Positions 10,437-21,378 of a stretch of 64,000 nucleotides of DNA are shown here, one piece after another. How positions within the stretch are numbered: position 1 is the first letter of the stretch; the number at the start of each line of letters is the position of its first letter. Below the pieces are notes generated by a model. The model worked only from the letters and a program-made list of their open reading frames with translations. It did not search any database and was not told the DNA's origin. The DNA comes from Isochrysis galbana. Its lineage: Eukaryota > Haptophyta > Isochrysidales > Isochrysidaceae. The position numbers and the translations under genes were made by a program. The DNA lies in the NCBI GenBank assembly GCA_018136815.1, contig CM030938.1:656128-720127 (forward strand). The letters are read 5' to 3'.

Positions 10437-10576
10437 GCCGACAGGCGTGTGTCCTCATCTCATGGGAAGATGTGGGCACACACATGTTAAGAGTGTGAAG
10501 GCCGGGGCCGACAGGCGTGTGTCCTCATCTCATGAGAAGATGTGGGCGCACACATGTTAAGAGTGTGAAGGCCGGT
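10437..10576. repeat. 70 bp direct duplication, 2 copies
   Basis: GCCGACAGGCGTGTGTCCTC begins at 10437 and at 10507, with matching sequence through GTGTGAAGGCCGG. It lies in the 3' flank of the PDZ gene. Confidence 0.9.
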
Positions 10577-11000
10577 GGAGACCATTGGGACGCAGATAGA
10601 GAACCCCCAAATCTGACACAGAATAATAATGCCAACACTGCGGATGCCAACAACACATGCAAATGGAAATGGAGAGACATCGGAAATGTTTGTGACCTGT
10701 TTGTGACCGGTGAGACGGCACGAGGTTGTAGCTTGCCAAGGGAGGCGGGCCAAGCATCTGCCCTCCCGTCACCACGATCATCGAGGAGCGACCTTTCCGA
10801 TGGGGCATTCCGTCAGTAGTAGGGCGGTCAAACAGGGGCTTTTTAACTACTAGTAAGGGTTGGGCTGCATTTTTTGACCGTGGCGCGAAGCCCAATAAAA
10901 AACCTCCCGGGGGGGCTACCTGACGCTACGAAAATCTTCGCCAAGAAATGGTGCGATTCGCCCCCCCTCTCTCCCCCTCCGTCACGCGCCCTCACGCTCT

Positions 11001-14000
11001 TGTCGGGTCGAGCGTAGCCGGAGGGCTCGGAGGCACTCCGTCGCGAGCGGCACCGGCGGCTAGCGCGGCGCTTTGGCCCTCCTCCCCGCCGGGAGTCGGG
11101 TGAATGAAATTCTGGGTGGTGTCGGGCATCTCCAGTGGAGTTTTGGACGGGGAACGAACGGCGAACGAGGGGCAGTGGGGCGGCGAGGCGCTCCTAGCGG
11201 CCCTAGTGTGTGGGGTTGTAAGAGATCGTTAGACCTACAAAGAACTCTTCCCTCAGGGAGGGAGCCTAGGCTGCTAGAGTGCAGCGACGCAGCGAACAAC
11301 GACGGACAACGAACCTGAGGACAACAGCCTACACCGACTCACGAACACACCGGAATCATTCACCCAAACCGAGCAAATTATCAAGCAACCACGACCCCAA
11401 ATCACCGATAACTCAAACACTCCCGAGAAAGACGGAGAGACAGAGCGAGGGAGAGAGAGAGAGAGAGAGACTCCGCGGCGACGGCCGGAGCGTGTCTCCC
11501 TTTTAGCTTTCCCACGAGGCGGAGAGTCCGAAGAGGAACGTTATGTCGCGCGACCACGGCGATCACTTCGGATACACATCGCAACGAGATATAATACTTG
11601 CGAACGAAGAAATCTTGCCGTTGAGCGTGAACCTTCTAGACGCTTCCATCGAGCAACCCTGAATAACAGCCAAGGGGAAGAAACACCAAAGGGGCCAAGG
11701 GCTTGCATGTTACTTGCATCTAGGGGAAAGATTCCCTCACCTAGGAAGCGAACCTACATTGATCTCCAAGGGGAGATGGCAAATTAAACCTCGAAACCTC
11801 GAGTGGGTAGAGCACCTGACTCGCTCGCCAAACACCTTGACCGAGAAGAAAGAAGCAAGACCCTACAAGCCAAGGGTAGCGGACCTAGAGAATGTGAGAG
11901 GAAGTTTCCGCACGCCAACGCGAACGCCAAACGCGGGAAGACAACGAAACCCTAACCAAGCTAAGCAGAACCTACGAAGAACAGGCCTGGACGACAACGA
12001 AAGTTAGCAAGTCCCAAGAAGGAACCGGAACCCAACGAGAAACGACAAGCCTTGCAAGAAGCCAAACAAGCCTTCACAAGGTAACCCGAGAGCCTGAGAC
12101 GAACGCGCAGCGAGCGACAGGCGACCTGGCTCCTTTAGGTCAAGATTGCCCGAAAGGAGGAAACCTGGAATCTAGACCAGACAAACAGGCTAGACGGAAC
12201 GAAACGAGAACTCGAATTCTAGATCGCTAGGGACGAATCCTACCAACCTAGATGTGCCTGAGCTTCACCGTGTGGCCGCACGGCGAAGGACCTGGAGATA
12301 AGAGCCTGGAAATCGCATCATCTAGGATGAATGCGACACCCCCCGACTAAGATCGAGACGTCTCCCGATGTCGAGCGGTGAACCTGGAAACAGAGACCTG
12401 GAACCTGGGACCTGGGCTGGCCAGAGGTCAGAATCGGAACAAGAAGCAACGGAGCATAGCGAGCGAAACGTGGAGACAAGAACACCCTTTGGATCCAAAG
12501 CGAGCACGAAATCGGCGGCTTAACGCGGCGGCCTCTTTCGTACGCACTGCCCCACCCACTTCTCCCTTTTACAGGAGCTTTGCTCGGGTGTTGCGCCGGG
12601 TGTAGAGCGCAGGCAGCACGCGTTCATCACCTCCATGATTCGCTCGGACTGAAACTTGAACTCGGAGCCCTAACCGAGGCGTGGGGCTAGCCTAGAGGGA
12701 CGGGTCCCTTACCCAAAACATGGGATCAGCGAGAATGGAGCTTGGATCGAGTGCGCGAGGACGGCGCATCGAGAACGGGAGGAAGAGGAGTATCCCTGGC
12801 AGACAAAGAAGCTGCTTCCGGGGACTCGACATCTTCTGGACAAGTCTCTTCGACGGAACGATCGTAATCATCAAGCAAATCAGAACAACGACGGAGCAAC
12901 TCGGAACGAGGCTCCCAGGTGGCTTCTCGAAGAGAATAGCCACGCCACTTCACGAGATATTCGGTAGATTCGCCATGGCTACGACGATCGAGCAACTTCT
13001 CAACGATGTACTCGTCGTCGGCCAGCGGCTCTTCGTCAACGAAAGTATGATACGGCCGGAGGTTCGAGGGTTCTCTTGATCAAGAACACCCTTTGATGAC
13101 GGCGGGGCATAGTCCCGGTAGGCGGGGCTTCGGAAGCTGATCCCCTCCCCTTCACCGACCTCAGACTCATCATCTCGAAGGTGAGGAGATGGGTCAAACT
13201 GAATCAGAGGGAGGGGGCCTTCCTCCACCTCATTGGCCAACTCAGCGGCACTGAGGTTGGCTTCATATGGGGAAGAGTCATGCCCCACCATGGCCCGCTG
13301 TGATTGCACCCGGTGGGTGCCGAAGGCAGCGGACGGAGGCTCGCCATCCGACACGAGCTGGTCGGAGCCAATCATGGTGATAGCAGCCGGAGTGATGGGT
13401 GGCATTGGCGCAGCCTCAGTGGTCGTGGGTTCACTCGGGAATTCCTCGGGAACAGAAGCTGCAGCGGGCAGAGAAGGTTCCCTGAGGGGTTCCTCCTCTG
13501 CGGCCGAGGACGCAAGCGCCGATTTCGTGCTTGTCGGGTCGAGCGTAGCCGGAGGGCTCGGAGGCACTCCGTCGCGAGCGGCACCGGCGGCTAGCGCGGC
13601 GCTTTGGCCCTCCTCCCCGCCGGGAGTCGGGTGAATGAAATTCTGGGTGGTGTCGGGCATCTCCAGTGGAGTTTTGGACGGGGAACGAACGGCGAACGAG
13701 GGGCAGTGGGGCGGCGAGGCGCTCCTAGCGGCCCTAGTGTGTGGGGTTGTAAGAGATCGTTAGACCTACAAAGAACTCTTCCCTCAGGGAGGGAGCCTAG
13801 GCTGCTAGAGTGCAGCGACGCAGCGAACAACGACGGACAACGAACCTGAGGACAACAGCCTACACCGACTCACGAACACACCGGAATCATTCACCCAAAC
13901 CGAGCAAATTATCAAGCAACCACGACCCCAAATCACCGATAACTCAAACACTCCCGAGAAAGACGGAGAGACAGAGCGAGGGAGAGAGAGAGAGAGAGAG

Positions 14001-14869
14001 ACTCCGCGGCGACGGCCGGAGCGTGTCTCCCTTTTAGCTTTCCCACGAGGCGGAGAGTCCGAAGAGGAACGTTATGTCGCGCGACCACGGCGATCACTTC
14101 GGATACACATCGCAACGAGATATAATACTTGCGAACGAAGAAATCTTGCCGTTGAGCGTGAACCTTCTAGACGCTTCCATCGAGCAACCCTGAATAACAG
14201 CCAAGGGGAAGAAACACCAAAGGGGCCAAGGGCTTGCATGTTACTTGCATCTAGGGGAAAGATTCCCTCACCTAGGAAGCGAACCTACATTGATCTCCAA
14301 GGGGAGATGGCAAATTAAACCTCGAAACCTCGAGTGGGTAGAGCACCTGACTCGCTCGCCAAACACCTTGACCGAGAAGAAAGAAGCAAGACCCTACAAG
14401 CCAAGGGTAGCGGACCTAGAGAATGTGAGAGGAAGTTTCCGCACGCCAACGCGAACGCCAAACGCGGGAAGACAACGAAACCCTAACCAAGCTAAGCAGA
14501 ACCTACGAAGAACAGGCCTGGACGACAACGAAAGTTAGCAAGTCCCAAGAAGGAACCGGAACCCAACGAGAAACGACAAGCCTTGCAAGAAGCCAAACAA
14601 GCCTTCACAAGGTAACCCGAGAGCCTGAGACGAACGCGCAGCGAGCGACAGGCGACCTGGCTCCTTTAGGTCAAGATTGCCCGAAAGGAGGAAACCTGGA
14701 ATCTAGACCAGACAAACAGGCTAGACGGAACGAAACGAGAACTCGAATTCTAGATCGCTAGGGACGAATCCTACCAACCTAGATGTGCCTGAGCTTCACC
14801 GTGTGGCCGCACGGCGAAGGACCTGGAGATAAGAGCCTGGAAATCGCATCATCTAGGATGAATGCGACA
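11001..14869 (-). mobile_element. non-autonomous Ty3/gypsy chromovirus-type LTR element
   Basis: Direct repeats at 11001-12338 and 13532-14869 are 1,338 bp each, begin TGTCGGGTCG and end AATGCGACA. They are flanked by the 5 bp duplication GCTCT (10996-11000 and 14870-14874). By eye the LTRs are identical, so insertion was recent. The 1,193 bp interior reads on the minus strand: a Pro/Glu/Ser-rich open frame, then an integrase-type chromodomain, then a GGGGGG tract against the 3' LTR as polypurine tract. Protease, reverse transcriptase, RNase H and the integrase core are absent, so it must be moved in trans. No TGG-type tRNA primer site is evident after the 5' LTR. Confidence 0.92.
12726..13078 (-). 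pseudogene. chromodomain remnant of a chromovirus integrase
   Basis: The minus frame contains EYLVKWRGYSLREATWEP preceded by DEYIVEKLLDRR, a clear chromodomain of the kind found at the integrase C-terminus of chromoviruses, where it can guide insertion to chromatin marks. The frame opens just after a TGA, one frame off the upstream internal open frame (13531-12950), so an internal deletion or frameshift separates the two. It is not an intact gene. Confidence 0.85.
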
Positions 14870-15655
14870 GCTCTACCCGTAAAGAATTGGCGGTCGCGCC
14901 CGCGGGGGGATCGGTTCCTCTATATCTAAGCTACATTCGGCATTTGATTCCCGCCCGATGCAGCGCCGTGTCGGACTGCCGACAGTCCGACCACCCCCTG
15001 ACCCTTTGGCAGACACACATCTCCACTACAAGCACATCACGCACAGGCGCATCGCCACTGCAAACCGTTTTCGGGGCCTGCTGCCCGGAACACGCGTCCG
15101 TAACCGGGCCCATGGTAGTGTACGAGGGCCGCACCCCCGGCACCAAAGATAAAGGGGAAAAGGGGGGAAGGGGGAAGGGGAGGAAGCGGAGGGAGGGGAT
15201 GTAAGGGCGTTGTCCGATATTCGGTGATAGGTACCGTCTAGCGATAGGTGTGTAGCCCTGAATCTTCAGATCTTTTTTTTTTCTTTTTTTTGACAGTCCG
15301 CCGCCAGGCCTCAAATAAGCATCGGCCAAAGCGGCGGCGGCGACGGCCCAGTAAGTGGGGGCGGCGGCGGCGGCGGCGCTCCCTCGGCGACGTTAGACGT
15401 AAACGTTCAAAGGGCGCCACGGATGGCTGATTGAGACGAGGATTCTGCGCGCGGCCTGCTCGATTGGCGTGACTGTGTGGGTGGCCCCAGTGTATTTGGT
15501 GTCTGGCGGGGCCCCCCATCCAGGTGGATCATCGAAAACGGGCACGCAGCGCGGCCGGCATCGGTTGGAAGTTGGGCTCTCCGGGCATCCCTAGGCGACG
15601 TCAGACGTCAACATTCAAGGGGCGCCACGGATGGCTGACTGCGACGAGGATTCAG

Positions 15656-16030
15656 CGGTGCGATTCCCCTTCCAGACGGGATCGCCGACAGATCGCCTTC
15701 TGATCGTCGTCCGTCGTCGTCTAGCCGGAGTGTTTGGGTTTGATTTTAGTCGAGTTACGTGAGAAAGTCGTGGGGCGAGTGTCGGAGTGTTTTTCCTGGG
15801 TGTCTCTGTCCGTCAACCTGTCGTCAGTCGTCATCCGTCGCTCTCGCTCCCGTCGCTCTCGCTCTCGTAACACTCATACCCAACAAACTCGCCTCTCTCT
15901 CCTCACCAGCCTCTGCCATCACAGCCCTCCTCTCACTCGCCCTCGCCTTTCGCCGCTCGTTCGATGTCGCTCTCGCCGCCGTCCTCGCCCTCGCCCAAGC
16001 CCGCCTGCCCATCAGAGGCTGCAGTCGTCG
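15656..16030 (-). repeat. LTR fragment, inverted relative to 33520-33890
   Basis: From GTGCGATTCCCCTTCCAGACG through TCGAGTTACGTGAGAAAGTCG to GCCCGCCTGCCCATCAGAGG, the segment is the inverse of part of the LTR at 33497-34244. It covers only about half that LTR. The rest, 16031-16690, has no gene that can be supported. Confidence 0.75.
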
Positions 16031-16689
16031 CGGCGCTCGAATCAATTTCTGCCGATGACTTGGCTTAGTTATCTTCTCCCTCCGCCTCCGCTCTCGTTTC
16101 TGATTTAACGACACGGTCGTCTGGCTCGCTCGTTCTCTATGCCTTTTGTCTTCCCCCCCGCGGGGAGACGAGAGGCCGGGCATTCTCTTGCATCGGGGGA
16201 GCCTCCAATCTCCCACGAAAAGACGGTCGCGCTCCGCTCCTTTCGTCTACGGAGGGCAGATCTCCCTCCCCTTTCGCTGCGCTCTGCTGGGAGACCCATC
16301 TAGGCTCCCTTCCACGCCGCGATTTTTTTCTTAAGCTTGGTGTTGGGAAGAGAGAGAGAGAGAGCTTGGGCGGTGCGGGGCGCTTGTGCGGCGAAGGAGG
16401 GGAAACAGGGAGTCGTGCCTTCGGCGGGGGGAGTTTTGTTTTCCCTCCTTTTCTCTGGTCAGCTAGCAGCTGGTCAGGGCGCCCCCCTCGCTGCTCCATC
16501 GCCGTTCACTAGCGCAAACTAAAGCCCGCTGGTCATCGTATTCCCCATCTAGGAAAGGAGGCTGCGTGCTGTGCTGTCTCCCAACTCCCAACTCCAAGCT
16601 GCTGACCACTGAGGCCTGATATCAGTTATCAGCTCGAGGTAAACTGATGCTTATACAAAAAAACTGTGGTCACTCTTTTACTGATGCCA

Positions 16690-16912
16690 CATCACTAGAA
16701 GAAGGAGAAGAGAAGAGAAGAGAAGAAGAATCAGGAGACCGGAGAGAGTAGTAAAATAAGGAGAAGGAAGGGGAAGAGAGAGGAGATAAGTGGAGAGGAA
16801 GAACTGGAGAGCGAGGAGCTGAAAGAGAGGGAGAGAGAGAGGGAAAGGGGGGAGATGTATTGTGTAGAGAAAGAGAAGGAGAGCAGAGAGGGCGAGGGAA
16901 GGAAGGGGGGGG

Positions 16913-16994
<82 letters not shown>

Positions 16995-17080
16995 AAGAGA
17001 GAGAGAGAGAAAGGGGATAAAAACAAATCTATGCACAAGAATGCATGAATTGAGGGAAGAGAGGGGGGGAGGGAGAGAAG
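16690..17080 (+). repeat. GA-rich tract upstream of the DDHD gene
   Basis: Purine-rich sequence from 16690 includes a pure (GA)n run at about 16919-16993. Purine-rich DNA continues to within a few bases of the ATG at 17084. It creates long Glu-Arg and Leu-Ser frames that are not genes. Confidence 0.85.
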
Positions 17081-17083
17081 GCG

Positions 17084-19480
17084 ATGGACTTGGGCAGCAG
17101 CGCGGACCCTCCGGCATCTTGGCTTCAGTTCCGTCGTGAGCGGGAGGACGGCGGCGAGGGGACGTGCGGCGCAGGGTGGGAGCGTCTGCGCCCCGCCGAC
17201 GAGCGCGCACTCCAAGCCCGCTACGCCGCGCAGGCTGAGGGAGGAGTGGGAGGTCTCTCTCGTGTTCCGGTGCTCGGCGGCCGATGGGAGGCAGTCTTTG
17301 GGAGCGAGGGGGAGGAGGAGGAGAAGCGCTCTGACTCGAGGACTCCGTCGTCGGCGCGCTCGACCGCCGAGGCAGAGGCGGCAGTTGTCGCCGCCCTCGA
17401 GGCATCGGCTCTTGCCCTCAAGATGGGGAGTCTTCTCCCTCGATACTATGAGGAGAGGCCTCGGCACTTGGTCCGCTCGGTCTGGTGCTACAGGTACTGG
17501 CCAAATGGTGCGTGGACGCCCTTCGCGCACGGGGACGACCTCGCCATTGAAGAGATGTGGCAGAGGCTCTCTGCGAGAGCAAATGAAGAGGGAGGCGAGG
17601 TTAAGGGGCTGGGGAAGCCTGCTAGCACTGGGAGTGGATCGGCGGCCTCGCCGCGGGCGGTGGAGCCAGAGGAGCACCGGACGGCCGACGGCCAGTATGT
17701 CGTGCGCATGTCGCAGCAGCCTGATGGTAAGCTTATTGTCAGCATGCGTGCGGTCGACGGCTCTTGGAACCCGTTCAAGATGCTGTCGTGGTACGCGCAC
17801 CGCGGCTGGGCTGGCGCCGCGCTGTCGGCTCTCACCGAACAGGAGGCGGAGTACGAGGCGCGGGCGCCCGAGGCGCTCGTGCTTGTTGTCCATGGCATGG
17901 GCGAGGCCTTCTGGTCCACCCACAAATCCATTGGCTCGATCCGCGACGCGTGCGCCACGATGCGCTCGCTCGCGGCCGCGATTGACACTCAGGGCGCCGC
18001 CGATGCCGGGGGCCAAGGTGGGAAGAAGGGCAGCAGCCCGGCAGTGAATGTGGCCATGTGTGGTCAGCGCGCCGGCCGGGTCGAGTTCCTACCGATTGAG
18101 TGGCACATGTGCCTGCGTGACTTGGGCAACGACTCAATGCAGACGCTCCTGAGCGTCACCCCACCGTCGGTGCCCTTTCTGCGTCAGATCGCAAATGACG
18201 TGGTATGCCGCCAGCCACGGGCGGTTACGCTCGGAGGCACTCGAAGCCCTCTCTGCCAACGCGCCACGCTCTCGCCCCACACAGGTGATGGACGTCCTCT
18301 TTTACCAGCAGGATGACCATCGCAGGTCCGGCCTGCAGCGCTTCCCGCATGCGTCTGTTAGCACGCCAGCCGCGGGCCGTTCAAACGGAGGCCAACTCGC
18401 CCATGCCCGCTCATGCAGGCACATGCAGAAGTTTGTCGCCGATCGTATGAATAAGACGGTCGCAGCCTGGCGACAGCACAACCCTTCGTTCAACGGTCCC
18501 ATCGTCATACTAGGCCACTCACTTGGCTCGCTGATATGCTTCGACCTGCTCGACGACGAAACTGACCTCGCCACCTCCACTGCTGCAACCCCCTCGCCGT
18601 CGCTCGGCACGCCGGCGCTCGATTTCCGACCCGAGGCATTTGTGGGTATTGGCTCACCAGTGGGCTGCTTCGCGTCTCTGCGCGGCGCGCCGTTGGGCCC
18701 TGCCTTTCAGCTTGGTCGCACGGACCGTTACTTCAATGTGTATCACCGAAACGATGTGGTGGCGTATCGGATCGAGCCGCTCCTCGTGAAGCATGGCGAG
18801 AAGGCGGCGCACCCTGCATATGTCCCCTTCTTCGGTGGCGGCGCTGACGGCAAGCGGCTTCACGTCAAGCTGAAGCAAACGGTGCGCCAGCGCTCGTGGC
18901 CCGGCCCGCAGCATGGGCTGCCGATCTCGACCAATCGCAGCTATGGCAGACTGCTCACGCCGATCGCGCGCCTTACCACCATTTGCCAGGTGCGATCTGT
19001 AGCAAAAGCAGCTGAGTCTGTCCAGTCTTGGATCAGCTCGGGCTCCATCAAAGACAAGATTGTGGCCGCGGCGCAGGCCATTGATGGCGCGACGCTTTCA
19101 AGTTTCTCCCAGCCCGCCGAGAACGAGCAAGAGACCGCCGCCGCTGAAGGCGAGGTGGCACGCCACGGTAACTATCTTCTTAATCGCGGCGAGCCTATAG
19201 ATTGGGTACTCCAGGTGCGATGCCGTCCGTATCAGCTGCGCCGGGTCCTGTCCACACCAAGGTGTCCGGTCCCGACCACTCGCAAGACCTGACCCCATCG
19301 CTTTGGACTTGAGTCATGCAGGAGACAGAATTTGAGGCTGCGAACGAGTACCTCTCGGCGGCAGCTGCGCACACTAGCTACTTCGACAATGCGGATGTTG
19401 CTGCCTTTTTGCTCCGCCACGTCTTGAGCGGTGTGTCTCAAACGGCACCCTCGCCCGTGAACCGGCGCGAGTCCATGTAA
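17084..19480 (+). CDS. DDHD-domain intracellular phospholipase A1
   Basis: Exons are 17084-18202, 18285-19214 and 19322-19480; GT-AG introns of 82 and 107 bp restore NDVV-MDVLFY and WVLQ-ETEFEAANEYL. A further GT-AG candidate (18326-18418, 93 bp) would remove 31 residues that have no family match, giving 704 instead of 735. Residues about 127-165 (VWCYRYWPNGAWTPF) resemble a WWE domain. LPIEWH precedes the lipase region, the nucleophile elbow is GHSLGS (Ser452 unspliced), and FNVYHRNDVVAYRIEPL plus LNRGEPIDWVLQ define the DDHD domain. The family hydrolyses phosphatidic acid and other phospholipids at ER, Golgi or mitochondrial membranes. There is no signal peptide, consistent with a cytosolic peripheral enzyme. 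A GA tract precedes the ATG. Confidence 0.9.
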
Positions 19481-21378
19481 AGCACCCGAACCGCGCTTGA
19501 AGTGCGTGCCATGCAGAATGGCTGCCTTGTCGGGGCGGAGTTCTTGCACGGCTTTCGCTGGATCAAATGCCAGGCTGCATTGATGTGGATACGCCCATCT
19601 TCGAAAGACGATGCGGCGACATTTGGTTATGTAGAACTGAAGGAGGCCGAGAAGCGCCTTATTCTTGTCCGAGCCACTTCGATGCACCTCACATCCCTTC
19701 AGCTTGAGGGTTGTTGCTTGATGTCGAAGAAGGAGGTTGAATTCGTTGATTTTATGGTGACATGTGCAACATGTGACGGTAAGAAGCTTGTCCTACGCAT
19801 CCTCCTCGTTGCGAGGTGCAAAGTGATGCTGCGCTCCTTTTCGCACTTTGCATGACCTGTAGTAGATGGGGCCAGGCGAGGTAGGGGAGCCGATGTTGAG
19901 GCCGGGCGGCCGTGGTCGGCGCCACGGCCCCATCTGTCGCGTGTGCAGCCGTGGACGCTTAGCCCACGGTCTGTCTTGAACGGGGCGCAGCGGGTGGCAA
20001 TTGACCACAATCCACAGTCGCGCATCCCTTTCGTTCTCTCGGACCGCCCCTTTGTTTGCCCGTCCGCCACCTTCCACGCACAAGTGTGTCCGCGTCTTTC
20101 TTAAGAACTTTTGTCAGCTTAGGCCCCATGTACATGTACGCAGCCGTGGCGCAACGGCGCGCGAGCGGTTGCGGCAGTGGCAATAGGGGCCCGGGCGCTG
20201 CTGCTGGCTGCTGGTGGTGATAGCGAGGGTTTAGCGGCTCACAGGCGCCTGCGCCTGCGCAGCGGCCTCAGGACAGGCCACATTGTGGCGCTCTACGCCG
20301 CGGCGAGCAGGAAAGCCCAAAAGATCTTGATCTTGCCATAGCGCGTCGTTTTTAGCCGAATTGGATTTTCCTTCGTGCGGACTTGAGGAGCGGGCGCGCG
20401 GCCGAGACCGAGACCAGCGCACCGGTTTGGGAGGAGGGTGCGTGGGTTAGTGCTATGAGCACCGGGAGGGGGCGGGTCGGGTAGGGCATCCCCCCCCCCC
20501 CCCAATGTCAGCCGAAGCACCTAAACGGACAGCCAGGCATGGCACCCGGAAGCTCTGAGGCGGAAATGTTGTCGCCTATATTGCTAGTAGCTAGTAGGGG
20601 CGTGGCTAGGGCCCATAAAGCCATATGCATATGCATATGCATATGACATGCTACGATTTAATTGCTGATGGCCTTTCATCCGGTCCTAGAAGAGAGGGGC
20701 GTCCGCGCGATGGCGGCACTATTCGTGCCCTGTCTGGCCCGCCCTGGTCACCGCGATGGATGGCGCGCCAAGGCGATAAACGCAAGGGCAAGGGCGCAAG
20801 AAACGAGGAAATGGAGAAATAGAACGAGCGAACAGGCCAAACAGAGCGCTCATGCTTGCGTCGGGTACCAGTAACGAAACACCACAAATGCTGATTCAAA
20901 GTGAAGCCCGCGCTCCGTCAGCCGCCAACTAAGAAAACGAGCAGCTGCGTGAAATACACGAAATCGGAAATCACGAACTTGAGTGGGGTGGAACACCTGA
21001 CACTCCGGACACGTGATGGAATGAAATTCGACCAGAATGAGAAAGAGAAAACTCAGTTTTGAATGAATGGCCTTGCCCGCTGCGTGCTTGTCCGCTTTCA
21101 TTCGCCACTGTTCGAGAGCTTTGAGTGCCGTACTATGAGGCGGGCGATCGGACGTGTGTTGTCTACTATATGTGCGTGGCGAATTGCGGGCACGTACGTG
21201 GTGCCTGCTAGCGCGGCCCTAGAACCAGCACGTGGGATTTCGGTCGCGATCCAGCGGCAGCCGCAGCACTAGCAAGAAAGCCCACTCCCCCCCCCCCCCC
21301 CCCCCCCCTGGTGCGCAACATTCAGGCCACGACCGAGCGTCCAACACTTGGCGCCCTACAACGTGGAGCGCCCCGCCC
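19481..21378. other. intergenic between convergent DDHD and NEK genes
   Basis: No domain-bearing frame is found. A 117-codon plus frame at 19502-19855 overlaps an equally long minus frame and is probably 3' UTR. Sequence landmarks are an ATGCAT repeat at 20622-20644 and poly-C runs near 20490 and 21290. Confidence 0.55.

Larger units (their letters stand above)
10820..15655 (+). mobile_element. copy of hAT-like family 1, interrupted by an LTR element
   Basis: The left end reads TAGGGCGGTCAAACAGGGGC. Bases 10820-11000 match the inverse of 8940-9119. The match resumes at 14870 (CTCTACCCGT, then AAGCTACATTCGGCATTTG), after a 3.87 kb LTR element and its duplicated GCTCT. Inverted tandem units of the family follow at about 15379-15655. 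The far inverted end is not seen; sequence changes at 15656 to an LTR fragment, so this copy is truncated. Confidence 0.8.

Noticed and set aside
11060-14538. Two identical sets of short frames 2.53 kb apart
   Set aside because: They are the same positions in two LTR copies, not duplicated genes.
19502-19855. 117-codon plus-strand frame after the DDHD gene
   Set aside because: An overlapping minus frame is equally long; likely 3' UTR.
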